Below are positions 1-7,305 of a stretch of 9,497 bases of DNA, in pieces. The position numbers and the translations under genes are program-made. A model generated the notes under the pieces. It was not told the DNA's origin. It made no database searches and saw nothing but the letters and a program-made list of their open reading frames with translations. Position 1 is the stretch's first letter; each line of letters opens with the position of its first letter. This DNA comes from an uncultured Porphyromonadaceae bacterium (GTDB lineage Bacteria > Bacteroidota > Bacteroidia > Bacteroidales > Muribaculaceae), in assembly GCA_905212215.1 (NCBI GenBank), contig CAJMDR010000050.1, positions 1 to 9,497 of the forward strand, given 5' to 3'.

Positions 1-160
1 AGTCCGTCCATAGATTCATTGGCAATTTCAGCCGACAGACCTTTAAGATATACGACCGGAGGCTGAGACGGAACATCCGTTCTTAGGCAAAGCCGAACTG
101 CTGAAGCAACAGGTTGAGGCCCCCGGACCACAGGGACAGCGTCCCTCCAGAAAACTTATC
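1..160 (+). other. Upstream region, probably the damaged 5' end of the large secreted-protein gene
   Basis: No complete gene is visible here. The reading frame of the gene that starts at 161 is closed by TAG at 11-13 and TAA at 44-46 but is open from 47 to 160. Those 38 codons read like ordinary protein (for example EHPFLGKAELLKQQ, then PSRKLI directly before the ATG at 161). There is no ATG, GTG or TTG in that stretch. A protein of this secreted family should begin with a signal peptide, and none can be read in any frame of this segment. The likely explanations are a frameshift or stop near 11-46, with the true start left of the window, or an assembly error. No Bacteroidetes-type promoter was recognised. 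Confidence 0.5.
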
Positions 161-3100
161 ATGCGCCAACAGGACGCTCCATTGCAGTTCTATGGAGTAG
201 TGCTGTTCTCCGACGGCTGGGTCGGCACCCACGACCCCATCGGCATATATCGCTGGACGGTGAATGCCAACGGCTACACCCGAGACAAGGTGTTCATCAA
301 CGATGTCTTCTCGTCAACCTTCGATGGCTATGCCTATTCTCCGGAGGGATACTTTATTGTTCGCGAAGAGTCGGGCGCCTTGTTCGGCATGAAGACCAAC
401 TATCATCTGCTCCGCACTTCTGACTGGAAGGAAATCGGGAGCAAGCTGGATGTGCCGGAACGCTACTACTTCAGCCACGGCGCATACGACTATACCCGTA
501 ACCGTATGTTCATGGCCTTCGACTCTGACTCGCTGCTGGCAAACTACCGTCTGGGCTACATGACGCTTCCCGATATGAACCAGGGATGGGTCAAACATCC
601 TAAGATTGTAAAGGTCGGCGCTGCGTCAGAACGTCTGTCGGTTCGTGCATACACTATGGATACTGACGGTATGGTGTATGTCATAGCCGACAACGGCACA
701 CTTTACCGTGTCAATTATGAGAACGGTGAGGTGACAACAATCGGCGACACAAAGTTGGGCAAGCAGCACTATACCTCCATGTTCCTGGATCCGCTTACCC
801 ACAACCTGTACTATTTCGCCAAGACCAACGGCGCAAGCACAGGCATTAACGGCCTCTACATCCTCGACAAACGTACTGCCGCCCCCACTCTCGTCTTCTT
901 GTCAAATGAGAATGACCGTGTGCAGGGTCTATATATGGAGAACCGTCCGTTGGCAGTAGCCAAGGCTCCCGCGGCTCCTACGGACCTGAAGTGGGACCCC
1001 ACAACAGTTGGAGCCCTGAAAGGCAACATCACCTTCAAGGCGCCGACAACACTTTATGACGGCACCGCTTTGGCTGGTGAATTGGACTATGCGGTGGTAA
1101 TCAACACCGATACCGTTTCCAAGGGCAAAGTGGGCGCCGGAGGTACAGCATCCGTTAGCCATGAGTTCGCTAAGGCAGACTACTACAACCTCCGTGTCAG
1201 CCTGAGCAACGCTGCGGGAGCATCGCCTTACAAAGCATTTGACCGCTTCATCGGCCTTGACGCTCCTGTTATTCCCTCTCAGCCTACACTGAAAGTGCAG
1301 GACAACAAGCTACACCTCTCGTGGCAGACTCCTACCACAGGCAGCCATGACGGTGACATAGCCTCTTCTGACCTTAGCTATGACATAGTCCGGTATCCGG
1401 ATGCAGTGAAGGTGGCCACAGGGCACAAAGGCAACACTTTCGAGGAAGCGGTACCCGAATACAACAATATGGCAGGTTATCACTATACCGTCACCGCTAA
1501 CGGCGGCGGTGTGAAGATGCATCCGTTGAAATCCGACACAGTTGTGTTAGGCAAAATAAACTCCCTGCCGTATTCCACCATGTTCAAGGACCAGAAAGAG
1601 TCCAGCGCATGGCGCGTGTTCAACTGCAAGGATCCCATCAACCCCGACAACAAGACATGGTACTGGAACAAGACTTTCGGCTATATCATTTCATATACCC
1701 GCTATCACATGAACGACTGGGTTATCTCTCCTTCCATGCCGATGGAGAAGGGTAAGGTCTACAAGGTGGAACTGATGGTCAGCGGCTTCGACGCCAGCTC
1801 CAAGTCCAAGGAACGCCTTGAAGTTAAAGCGGGCAAGAGCCAGAATCCCGCCGCCATGACCGAGGTAGTAAGTAATCCGTTTGAAATCATCGGTGTTCCG
1901 CGCCGCGACAAGAACAACGGCGAGATGATGCATCAGATTTGCTATTTCCGTCCGCAGAGCACAGGTGAATACCATATCGGCGTTCACGGCATTTCAGACC
2001 CTGCCGCATACCACATGTATTTCTATGGCATGGAGGTAAGCGAAGGTCTCTCAGAGAATGCGCCCTCAAAGGTTACCGACATCAGCTTCATGCCTGACGT
2101 GAACAAGAAGGCCGCCGGCACTCTCAGCTTCAAAGCTCCCACCAAGGACTTCTCCGGCAAAGCCCTGACAGGTAATGTGGATGTAGAAGTGTATCGCGGC
2201 GACAGCCTGATACAGAAAGTCACAGGGATTGCCCCGGGACAGAAAGGCTCCATTTCTGACAGTGCCGACAAGGCTGCAGTGGTGAACTATCGTCTGATAG
2301 CCTCCAGCAGCAACGGCAGAGGCGAGGAGACGCTGTATAAAATCTATTTGGGCAACGCAATTCCTGGAGTCGTTACCAATCTTCACGCAAGAGAAGGCGA
2401 GGTTCCGGGAACTGTAGTTCTTACATGGTCAGCTCCTGTAATCGATTCCAATAACTACCCCTTCAATCCCGGTCTGGCAAAATATCAGATTCAGGATTCG
2501 AAGAACACAGTGCTCGCAGACGATGTTGCCGACACTACCGTCACCATCAAGGTGAAGGAACCGACTGATCCCGCAGCATTCCATTACTTCCGCGTAGTCA
2601 CCAAGAGTGTGGCCGGAATATCTACCAAGAAGGTCTCCACGCCGAACATATCGGTAGGCAAAGCACTTGACATGCCGTTCATAGAGCCTTTCAGCAACGG
2701 CAAGGCACTTCAGGCCTGGAATCAGCTGACATCCGGCAATGTCACTATGGCTATTCTGGTAGACGGCCAGGCATCCGACAGTGACGGCGAAAAAGTATAT
2801 TCCGAGAACGGTGACAACGGTTATTCAGGCTTCCGAAGCGATACTCCGGGCTACAGGGGTCAGAAATGGTCGCTCAAGATAAATGTCACAGGGGAGCATC
2901 CCGAACTGTCGATGTGGCTCTATTGCTATGGCACAAACGGCAATACTACTCAGGTTCTTGTCAATGAGACGGGCGACGGTGCTGACTGGAGACCGATAGC
3001 AACTTTCGACCACTATACAGACGGACCGAAAGGCTGGATACGCAAGACTGTAGATATGACTCCCTACAAGGGCAAGGCCATCCAGATTGGCTATCTGCAC

Positions 3101-3772
3101 ACTATAGTGAACTCCACCCTCCAGCTTGTGGACCATATAGAACTGAACGAACATAAGGCCAACGACCTTTATACCGGCGGTCTGCTTATCAGTAAGGAAA
3201 TGACGGCCGGCGGCACTTATCCCGGCAAGGTGATTGTAACCAATATCGGCGATAAGAATGCAGCCGACTATACAGTGCAGCTTCTGCGTAACGGAGAGGT
3301 GATAGCCTCGCAGCCCGGCATAGCACTCAAGGCCGGCGAGAATCATGCCTATTCCTTCACCGAGACTGCTACCAACGGTCTTCCGCGTATCAACACATAT
3401 AAGGTGAACACGCAGTATGAAGGTGATGAATATCAAGATAATAATGTGTGCAACGGCATCAAGGCCGAACTTACCATTCCTGATCTGCCTCGTCTGTTCA
3501 ACCTCACCGGTACCGAGACCTCTTCAAAGGGCGCACAACTCACCTGGACTGCTCCCGACGTCAACCTCAGTGCTTCCGATACCACGGAAACTGTGGATAA
3601 CTTCACAGCATTCAGCATCGGCAATTCCAACTCTGCAGTTGAAGGCGACAATATGGGCGGATGGGTAAGCATTGACCGCGACGGTAAGAAACCTCTTCCG
3701 GTAGTGGTGAGCAATAAGACCTATACTTTCCCCAACTCCGATAGGGCATTTGGCTTTATCGTATGGAGCTAG
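161..3772 (+). CDS. Large modular secreted protein (FN3 / choice-of-anchor-J), N-terminal 1203 residues, ended by an internal stop
   Basis: This is most of a very large extracytoplasmic protein, probably exposed or released at the cell surface. No enzyme motif was recognised; adhesion or glycan binding is inferred from the module types. Domains, numbered from Met at 161: about 1-265 a repetitive beta-rich region resembling a propeller; about 268-367 and 368-465 two FN3-like modules (APAAPTDLKW and PTLKVQDNKLHLSW openings); about 466-630 a jelly-roll module with the anchor-J signature NDWVISPSM; about 634-730 and 731-834 two more FN3-like modules; about 835-1005 a second jelly roll; about 1010-1105 a CARDB-like module (VTNIGDKNAADYTVQLLRNG); and from 1107 an FN3 opening followed by the start of a choice-of-anchor-J domain (GGWVSIDRDG). 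The frame then hits TAG at 3770-3772. The product as read lacks both a signal peptide and the C-terminal sorting domain, so it is probably one piece of a broken gene whose remainder lies at 3773-4573. The start at 161 is only the first ATG and is doubtful. The module family is secure; exact boundaries are approximate. Confidence 0.8.
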   Translation: MRQQDAPLQFYGVVLFSDGWVGTHDPIGIYRWTVNANGYTRDKVFINDVFSSTFDGYAYSPEGYFIVREESGALFGMKTNYHLLRTSDWKEIGSKLDVPERYYFSHGAYDYTRNRMFMAFDSDSLLANYRLGYMTLPDMNQGWVKHPKIVKVGAASERLSVRAYTMDTDGMVYVIADNGTLYRVNYENGEVTTIGDTKLGKQHYTSMFLDPLTHNLYYFAKTNGASTGINGLYILDKRTAAPTLVFLSNENDRVQGLYMENRPLAVAKAPAAPTDLKWDPTTVGALKGNITFKAPTTLYDGTALAGELDYAVVINTDTVSKGKVGAGGTASVSHEFAKADYYNLRVSLSNAAGASPYKAFDRFIGLDAPVIPSQPTLKVQDNKLHLSWQTPTTGSHDGDIASSDLSYDIVRYPDAVKVATGHKGNTFEEAVPEYNNMAGYHYTVTANGGGVKMHPLKSDTVVLGKINSLPYSTMFKDQKESSAWRVFNCKDPINPDNKTWYWNKTFGYIISYTRYHMNDWVISPSMPMEKGKVYKVELMVSGFDASSKSKERLEVKAGKSQNPAAMTEVVSNPFEIIGVPRRDKNNGEMMHQICYFRPQSTGEYHIGVHGISDPAAYHMYFYGMEVSEGLSENAPSKVTDISFMPDVNKKAAGTLSFKAPTKDFSGKALTGNVDVEVYRGDSLIQKVTGIAPGQKGSISDSADKAAVVNYRLIASSSNGRGEETLYKIYLGNAIPGVVTNLHAREGEVPGTVVLTWSAPVIDSNNYPFNPGLAKYQIQDSKNTVLADDVADTTVTIKVKEPTDPAAFHYFRVVTKSVAGISTKKVSTPNISVGKALDMPFIEPFSNGKALQAWNQLTSGNVTMAILVDGQASDSDGEKVYSENGDNGYSGFRSDTPGYRGQKWSLKINVTGEHPELSMWLYCYGTNGNTTQVLVNETGDGADWRPIATFDHYTDGPKGWIRKTVDMTPYKGKAIQIGYLHTIVNSTLQLVDHIELNEHKANDLYTGGLLISKEMTAGGTYPGKVIVTNIGDKNAADYTVQLLRNGEVIASQPGIALKAGENHAYSFTETATNGLPRINTYKVNTQYEGDEYQDNNVCNGIKAELTIPDLPRLFNLTGTETSSKGAQLTWTAPDVNLSASDTTETVDNFTAFSIGNSNSAVEGDNMGGWVSIDRDGKKPLPVVVSNKTYTFPNSDRAFGFIVWS
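3770..3772 (+). other. Internal in-frame TAG splitting the large gene
   Basis: The TAG follows FGFIVWS. The next codons, in the same frame, read KETGITSTAWKGHGNSARCF and then DDWLITP, which is the expected second part of the choice-of-anchor-J domain whose first part (GGWVSIDRDG) lies upstream. No bases need to be added or removed to join the halves, so this is a point nonsense change, not a frameshift. A single C-to-T change from CAG (Gln) would create it. Read as one frame, 161-4573 would encode 1470 residues. Assembly error, a genuine pseudogene and translational readthrough cannot be told apart from this sequence. Confidence 0.9.
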
Positions 3773-3832
3773 AAAGAAACCGGCATTACTTCCACCGCAT
3801 GGAAGGGTCATGGCAACTCTGCACGTTGCTTC

Positions 3833-4573
3833 ATGTCGATGGGCGTGGACGGTGCGAAAGATGACTGGTTGATTACTCCTGTTCTTACCGGACTGCCTAC
3901 CGACCTTTCTTTGTGGGCACGTAACAACAAAGGCTCGGCAGGTACCGACTACATGGACATCTATATCTGCAAGACCAACTCTGTCAACCCTGAGGACTAT
4001 GAACTCTATTCCGATTCCATAGCATTACCCACAGCTTGGGGACACCTTACTTTCGAGGTTCCTTACGGCACGAAGCGAGTAGCTATCCGTGCTCATTCCA
4101 GCAACGGTTCCAACACTCTGATAGATGACTTCGTATACAACGTAGCTTCCAACCGTTGGGCCGGAATGTCTCCCGCAGGATATAATATTTATCGCAACGG
4201 CATCAAGATCAACAATACGGCAATTACCGGAACGACCTATACCGATGCCACTCCCGACCGTAACATCAACAACATCTACACCGTCACCACCATGTTCGGA
4301 AACAAGGAGTCCGGCGCCAGCAATACCTGGACACTGGAAAGACACCAAGGAGTGAACACTCTCGGTGCAGGCAACGGCGATGTGGCTGTAACGGTTCAGA
4401 ACCGTGTAATCATGATTGACGGCCTCCCCTCCGGCACAGCCATGGTTGCTTCCGTTGACGGTCGCCAGACAGTAGTGCGCTGTGCCATGCCGCACATTGA
4501 AGTGCGTGTGAACACTCCCGGCGTATATGTGGTCAAGGCAGGCGGCAAGTCGCTGAAAGTACTTGTGAAATAG
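3833..4573 (+). CDS. C-terminal fragment of the large secreted protein: anchor-J remainder, FN3 second half, T9SS-like sorting domain
   Basis: This shares the reading frame of the gene ending at 3772, and the frame is open from 3773. The ATG at 3833 is simply the first methionine after the stop and lies inside a domain, so it is not a convincing natural start. It encodes the second part of a choice-of-anchor-J domain (DDWLITPVL, DLSLWARN, then a beta-rich stretch to LIDDFVYNV), followed by FN3-like strands (AGYNIYRNGIKINN, TYTDATPDRN, NIYTVTTMFG). The last roughly 75 residues, ending GVYVVKAGGKSLKVLVK, resemble the C-terminal sorting domain that targets cargo to the Bacteroidetes type IX secretion system. 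As a stand-alone product it has no signal peptide, so it could not be exported and is presumably non-functional unless the TAG is read through. A terminator follows 48 bp after the stop. Confidence 0.75.
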   Translation: MSMGVDGAKDDWLITPVLTGLPTDLSLWARNNKGSAGTDYMDIYICKTNSVNPEDYELYSDSIALPTAWGHLTFEVPYGTKRVAIRAHSSNGSNTLIDDFVYNVASNRWAGMSPAGYNIYRNGIKINNTAITGTTYTDATPDRNINNIYTVTTMFGNKESGASNTWTLERHQGVNTLGAGNGDVAVTVQNRVIMIDGLPSGTAMVASVDGRQTVVRCAMPHIEVRVNTPGVYVVKAGGKSLKVLVK

Positions 4574-4620
4574 CAGCTTTTGAGCTACCGCTTCGGCGAT
4601 AAACGCTGAAGATACTTACT

Positions 4621-4671
4621 ATTATTGGCAAATATTCGGTTTAAGGACCGAGTATTTGCCAATAATTTTTT
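4621..4671 (+). terminator. Strong rho-independent terminator of the large plus-strand gene
   Basis: An inverted repeat pairs 4621-4640 with 4647-4666 around a six-base loop (TTAAGG). The stem is 20 bp with a single G-U wobble, and its outer 14 bp (ATTATTGGCAAATA) are perfect. A run of six T residues (4666-4671) follows on the plus strand, so it is oriented to stop transcripts of the gene ending at 4573. Read from the minus strand, the stem is followed by AGTAAGTATC and no T-run, so it is not a standard terminator for the convergent gene, though it could still mark that transcript's 3' end. A smaller hairpin (4591-4598 with 4604-4611, 8 bp with one wobble) lies just before it. Confidence 0.88.
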
Positions 4672-4740
4672 AAGGAGTTTAAGGGATTTAAGGAGTTTAA
4701 GGGAAATAAGGGATTTAAGGTGATTAAGGAATTTATGGGG
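4669..4740. repeat. Eight-copy 9-bp tandem repeat, consensus TTTAAGGRR
   Basis: Eight consecutive 9-bp units can be laid out from 4669: TTTAAGGAG, TTTAAGGGA, TTTAAGGAG, TTTAAGGGA, AATAAGGGA, TTTAAGGTG, ATTAAGGAA, TTTATGGGG. The first four form two exact copies of an 18-bp unit; the later ones drift. The array overlaps the T-run of the terminator and ends four bases before the stop of the convergent gene. The terminator loop holds a further copy of the core TTTAAGG (4640-4646). On the minus strand the array would read as Asn-Ser-Leu / Asn-Pro-Leu triplets, but no credible gene covers it. Confidence 0.85.
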
Positions 4741-4744
4741 TGGG

Positions 4745-6838
4745 TTATTGCGTCAGGATGCCGGAGGCAGTTCCTTGTTGTTGCGTGGCTTCGTTGCCTC
4801 GATTTATTTTCTTGCCATAACCAAAGGTGTAAGTCGCCGAGACCTGGACATAACAATGGGAGTCTATGCCATAGTTGGTCTTCACGACATCGTAGTAAGT
4901 GCTGCTATACGTTAGTCGTGAATCCTTCCAGTTCCATCGGAAAGGATTTGTGATACGCCCTTGCACACTCCATGAGGAACATCCCCAGCCTATGACTGCG
5001 GAAAAAGAGCTTCTCTCTTTTATCCATTCGCCGGAGACGTAGCCGTCGCAATATTCCTGTTGAGGACGATACTGCATTCCGAAATTCCAACCGCCGGTAT
5101 AGTAGGATGCCTGCAGATACCATTGCACTCTTTGTCGTGTCTGGTTGAACGGCTTCCCGTTATGTATTATTCTGTGTGAGATGTTTCCGTTTATTATGAG
5201 GCTGTTGTTTAGCAGTCGTGCCGAAGCTGAGATTCCATAGGCCCAAGAAGAATAGTTGCCCATGCCTTTCTGCTGAACCGTACGCAGTATACCGTTTTCC
5301 GAAGGCTGAAAGACGTAAGCATAGCGGTTGGAGATTATCATGCCTGTTCCATAAGCGGAGAAGCTGAATCTGTTGTCAGGCATAAAGACATAATTCACGC
5401 TCATGTCATAGCTCTTGTCCGGTTTCAGCTCCGAGTTCCCTTTGTAACTGAATAAAGGGTTTGACTGAATTAACGTCGGATTGCTTAAGGAAGCTGACAG
5501 AGGCCATGTGGAATGGTGGAAATCGGCACTGACGGAGTTCTTGCTATTGAATGAGTATTGAATCGAGAAGTCCACCCAAGGCTGTGAGAAATGCTCTGTT
5601 GTCCCTTCACGGCGCGACCGGTCATAATTGCATCCGCCTCCGACAAGGACATTGAATTTGTCGTTCTTGAAATTATATAATGCGCCTGGTCCGAGACGTA
5701 AGTCAGTGAATCGGGCAAAGGTATCCGCCGTGCCGGAATACCAAGTCTTGTTGGATTGGTAGAAACCGTTCAGAATAGCGGTTACATTTCCCCATTTGCC
5801 GAAGTCGTGCACATAGCGCAGGGAGGCAGTAAACCGTTGGGAGTTGTCTACGGCGCCGTTGTAAAACGAGTTGTCGTCTGTTTCGGCATAAGTGGAGTTG
5901 CGATTAGTATGGGAGTATGAATAATAGGGGTTGACGCTGATGCTGTTTCCGTGAGGGAGAATGAAGTTCCAGTAGCCGGAATAAGTCATTGAATTTGTTT
6001 TGGAGTTAAGTCTTTCATGATATTCAGTGTCGGCAAAGTCATTGGGAATGTACAGCACTTTTCCTGCGGAGTTTTGTCGGGGAGCTGAGAAGAAACTTGA
6101 ACCGATGATATTTACCATTGTGACTTTGTCGGAGTTGTAGGTAGCTTTGAAAGTGGGCCATACGGAATGTCTTCTTGACTTTGCGGAGAGTGGTTCTGAT
6201 ATGCGTTCGAAGACCTTTACTGTTCCATCGGCCTGCGGCAGGCGATATGTCTCAACCATTTTCATGCTCTGATGATTGTTGGAGGAATACCATCCTCCGG
6301 CGGCCACATCGAAGGTCATACGCTTGTACTGAAACTTGGAATAGAGGTTCAGCTGGCCTGAGTTGGCGATGAAGAACTCGTTGGCAAAAGCTTTCACATA
6401 TCCTCCGTATTCATATTTTTGCATGATGAAGTTGATGACATGGGCTTTACCCTGAAACCTTGGGTCCTGTGGAAAATCGTAGTATTCAACTTTCTTTACG
6501 TCTTCCATGCGCATTCCGCTGAGGTCTTGTTCCGAAGCCGGGACAAAGTCGATGAAGAGAGCCACATCTTTGCCGGCATTTGTTGTTACTATGTTCTCTT
6601 TTACGAGACCCAGTTGCGGGATCGCCATTCTGCTTAGCAGTTCAGTGCCGGTCTGCGATGAGTTTTTCTGTCGTTTTGTGGGAGTGTAGACGGATACAAC
6701 GGCCGACGTTGTCTGCAACTTTGCTTCAACCGTTACGGTATCGAGCTGACGAGAAACTACGGAGTCGTTCTTGTTGCCTGCTATTGCCTGTTGACAAATT
6801 GCTATTGCCATAATTGTGACGATGTGATATATTTTCAT
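4745..6838 (-). CDS. TonB-dependent-receptor-like outer-membrane beta-barrel protein (OMP_b-brl_3 type)
   Basis: This is a 697-residue outer-membrane protein, probably a plugged beta-barrel that imports an unidentified ligand with TonB energy or acts as a surface sensor. Residues 1-20 form a signal peptide (hydrophobic core IVTIMAIAIC, cleavage near AIA-G). A TonB-box-like DTVTVEA lies at 33-39, and a plug-like domain spans about 40-145 (DVALFIDFVP; RMEDVKKVEYYDFPQDPRFQG). The remainder is a run of amphipathic strands rich in Tyr, Trp and Asn, ending in the barrel-closing strand SATYTFGYGKKI and a short polar tail typical of this group. The carboxypeptidase-like (CarbopepD_reg) domain that often precedes the plug in Bacteroidetes is absent, as is an STN/FecA-type signalling domain. 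No SusD-like partner is adjacent, which argues against a classical polysaccharide-utilisation locus. It is the last gene of the sigma/anti-sigma unit, after a 75-bp gap with an inverted repeat. The substrate cannot be told from the sequence. Confidence 0.87.
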   Translation of the reverse strand: MKIYHIVTIMAIAICQQAIAGNKNDSVVSRQLDTVTVEAKLQTTSAVVSVYTPTKRQKNSSQTGTELLSRMAIPQLGLVKENIVTTNAGKDVALFIDFVPASEQDLSGMRMEDVKKVEYYDFPQDPRFQGKAHVINFIMQKYEYGGYVKAFANEFFIANSGQLNLYSKFQYKRMTFDVAAGGWYSSNNHQSMKMVETYRLPQADGTVKVFERISEPLSAKSRRHSVWPTFKATYNSDKVTMVNIIGSSFFSAPRQNSAGKVLYIPNDFADTEYHERLNSKTNSMTYSGYWNFILPHGNSISVNPYYSYSHTNRNSTYAETDDNSFYNGAVDNSQRFTASLRYVHDFGKWGNVTAILNGFYQSNKTWYSGTADTFARFTDLRLGPGALYNFKNDKFNVLVGGGCNYDRSRREGTTEHFSQPWVDFSIQYSFNSKNSVSADFHHSTWPLSASLSNPTLIQSNPLFSYKGNSELKPDKSYDMSVNYVFMPDNRFSFSAYGTGMIISNRYAYVFQPSENGILRTVQQKGMGNYSSWAYGISASARLLNNSLIINGNISHRIIHNGKPFNQTRQRVQWYLQASYYTGGWNFGMQYRPQQEYCDGYVSGEWIKERSSFSAVIGWGCSSWSVQGRITNPFRWNWKDSRLTYSSTYYDVVKTNYGIDSHCYVQVSATYTFGYGKKINRGNEATQQQGTASGILTQ

Positions 6839-6856
6839 TTTGAGCGTAGTTGTTTT

Positions 6857-6879
6857 GTAAACGCCAAATGAGCGTTTAC
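6857..6879. promoter_or_regulatory. Perfect 8-bp inverted repeat upstream of the outer-membrane protein gene
   Basis: GTAAACGC (6857-6864) and GCGTTTAC (6872-6879) are exact inverted repeats around a 7-base centre. They lie in the only sizeable gap of the minus-strand gene unit, and the near edge is 18 bp before the start codon at 6838. No T-run follows in the direction of transcription (the next bases are AAAACAACTA), so it is not a standard terminator. It could be an operator, an RNA hairpin that lowers expression of the last gene relative to the sigma genes, or an mRNA processing site. No promoter consensus was recognised beside it. Confidence 0.5.
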
Positions 6880-6913
6880 TTGTGAATGATTATTGGTTGT
6901 CGCTGGCTATTTG

Positions 6914-7300
6914 TTATTTGAAAGGTCTTGACGACTGCATGAACAGATTTACATATCCCTTACCGTTCCAGTAAAAGCCGATATTGACAATAGCTCCATT
7001 ATAGTTTATGTTGAGAATGGAATAGTCCCATCCGTTGGTGCCGTCATATCCTTCATAGATCTGGTTAGTTCTTTTTTTGTCCTGTTCAAAGGCTTTGCGC
7101 ACTATCTTTTCCAGTTTTTTGTCATTCTTAGCCGTTACCGACATGAAATAGTTGTTGGGCTGACTGATTTTCACCAGGTCACGACCCTCGGTGCGGATAT
7201 CTTTCCTATCAAAAATCTTGGCACACTCAAGGGAAGGTGATGCGGCCCGACAAAGGGACGCAATCATTATAATCAGTATTAAAGTAATGGTCCGTTTCAT
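6914..7300 (-). CDS. Small exported protein of unknown function in the ECF sigma operon
   Basis: The product has 128 residues. Residues 1-20 form a clear signal peptide (MKRT, hydrophobic LILIIMIASL, probable cleavage near CRA-A). The Cys at 17 lies in a poor lipobox (ASLC), so a lipoprotein is unlikely. The mature part, about 108 residues, has a basic, predicted-helical stretch (NDKKLEKIVRKAFEQDKKR, about 59-77) followed by beta-like segments ending WNGKGYVNLFMQ. It is predicted to be periplasmic. The gene starts 5 bp after the anti-sigma stop, so the two are almost certainly co-transcribed. It resembles in size and position the small exported proteins found beside ECF sigma pairs in Bacteroides (families of the DUF6108 kind), but that link is from memory and unverified. 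A role in signalling to the anti-sigma protein, or in helping the barrel protein, is inferred from position only. Confidence 0.8.
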   Translation of the reverse strand: MKRTITLILIIMIASLCRAASPSLECAKIFDRKDIRTEGRDLVKISQPNNYFMSVTAKNDKKLEKIVRKAFEQDKKRTNQIYEGYDGTNGWDYSILNINYNGAIVNIGFYWNGKGYVNLFMQSSRPFK

Positions 7301-7305
7301 TTTAA

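Noticed and set aside
2825..3436. A 203-codon open frame on the minus strand inside the large gene
   Set aside because: It lies fully opposite a strongly supported coding region, and its translation shows no domain or signal pattern; it is a shadow of the plus-strand frame.
3770..3772. TAG read as a sense codon by genome-wide stop reassignment, as in some crAss-like phages
   Set aside because: The same gene ends at TAG (4571-4573) beside a terminator, the other genes end normally at TAA or TGA, and there are no phage genes.
4025..4495. A 156-codon minus-strand open frame opposite the C-terminal fragment
   Set aside because: It lies fully antisense to the anchor-J/sorting-domain frame and has no recognisable motif.
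4641..4856. A 71-codon minus-strand frame with Asn-Ser-Leu repeats
   Set aside because: The repeats are the translated 9-bp DNA array, and the rest overlaps the end of the outer-membrane protein gene in another frame; the frame also ends within the terminator.
4745..6838. A SusC-type polysaccharide-utilisation transporter
   Set aside because: There is no carboxypeptidase-like N-terminal domain and no SusD neighbour, and the protein is shorter than typical SusC; the simpler OMP_b-brl_3 plug-barrel type fits better.
6857..6879. A terminator between the small exported protein gene and the receptor gene
   Set aside because: No T-run follows the stem on the transcribed strand, and the receptor gene would be left without a recognisable promoter.
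6914..7300. A lipoprotein
   Set aside because: The only Cys near the signal peptide end is preceded by ASL, a poor lipobox, while a normal signal-peptidase site (CRA-A) follows.
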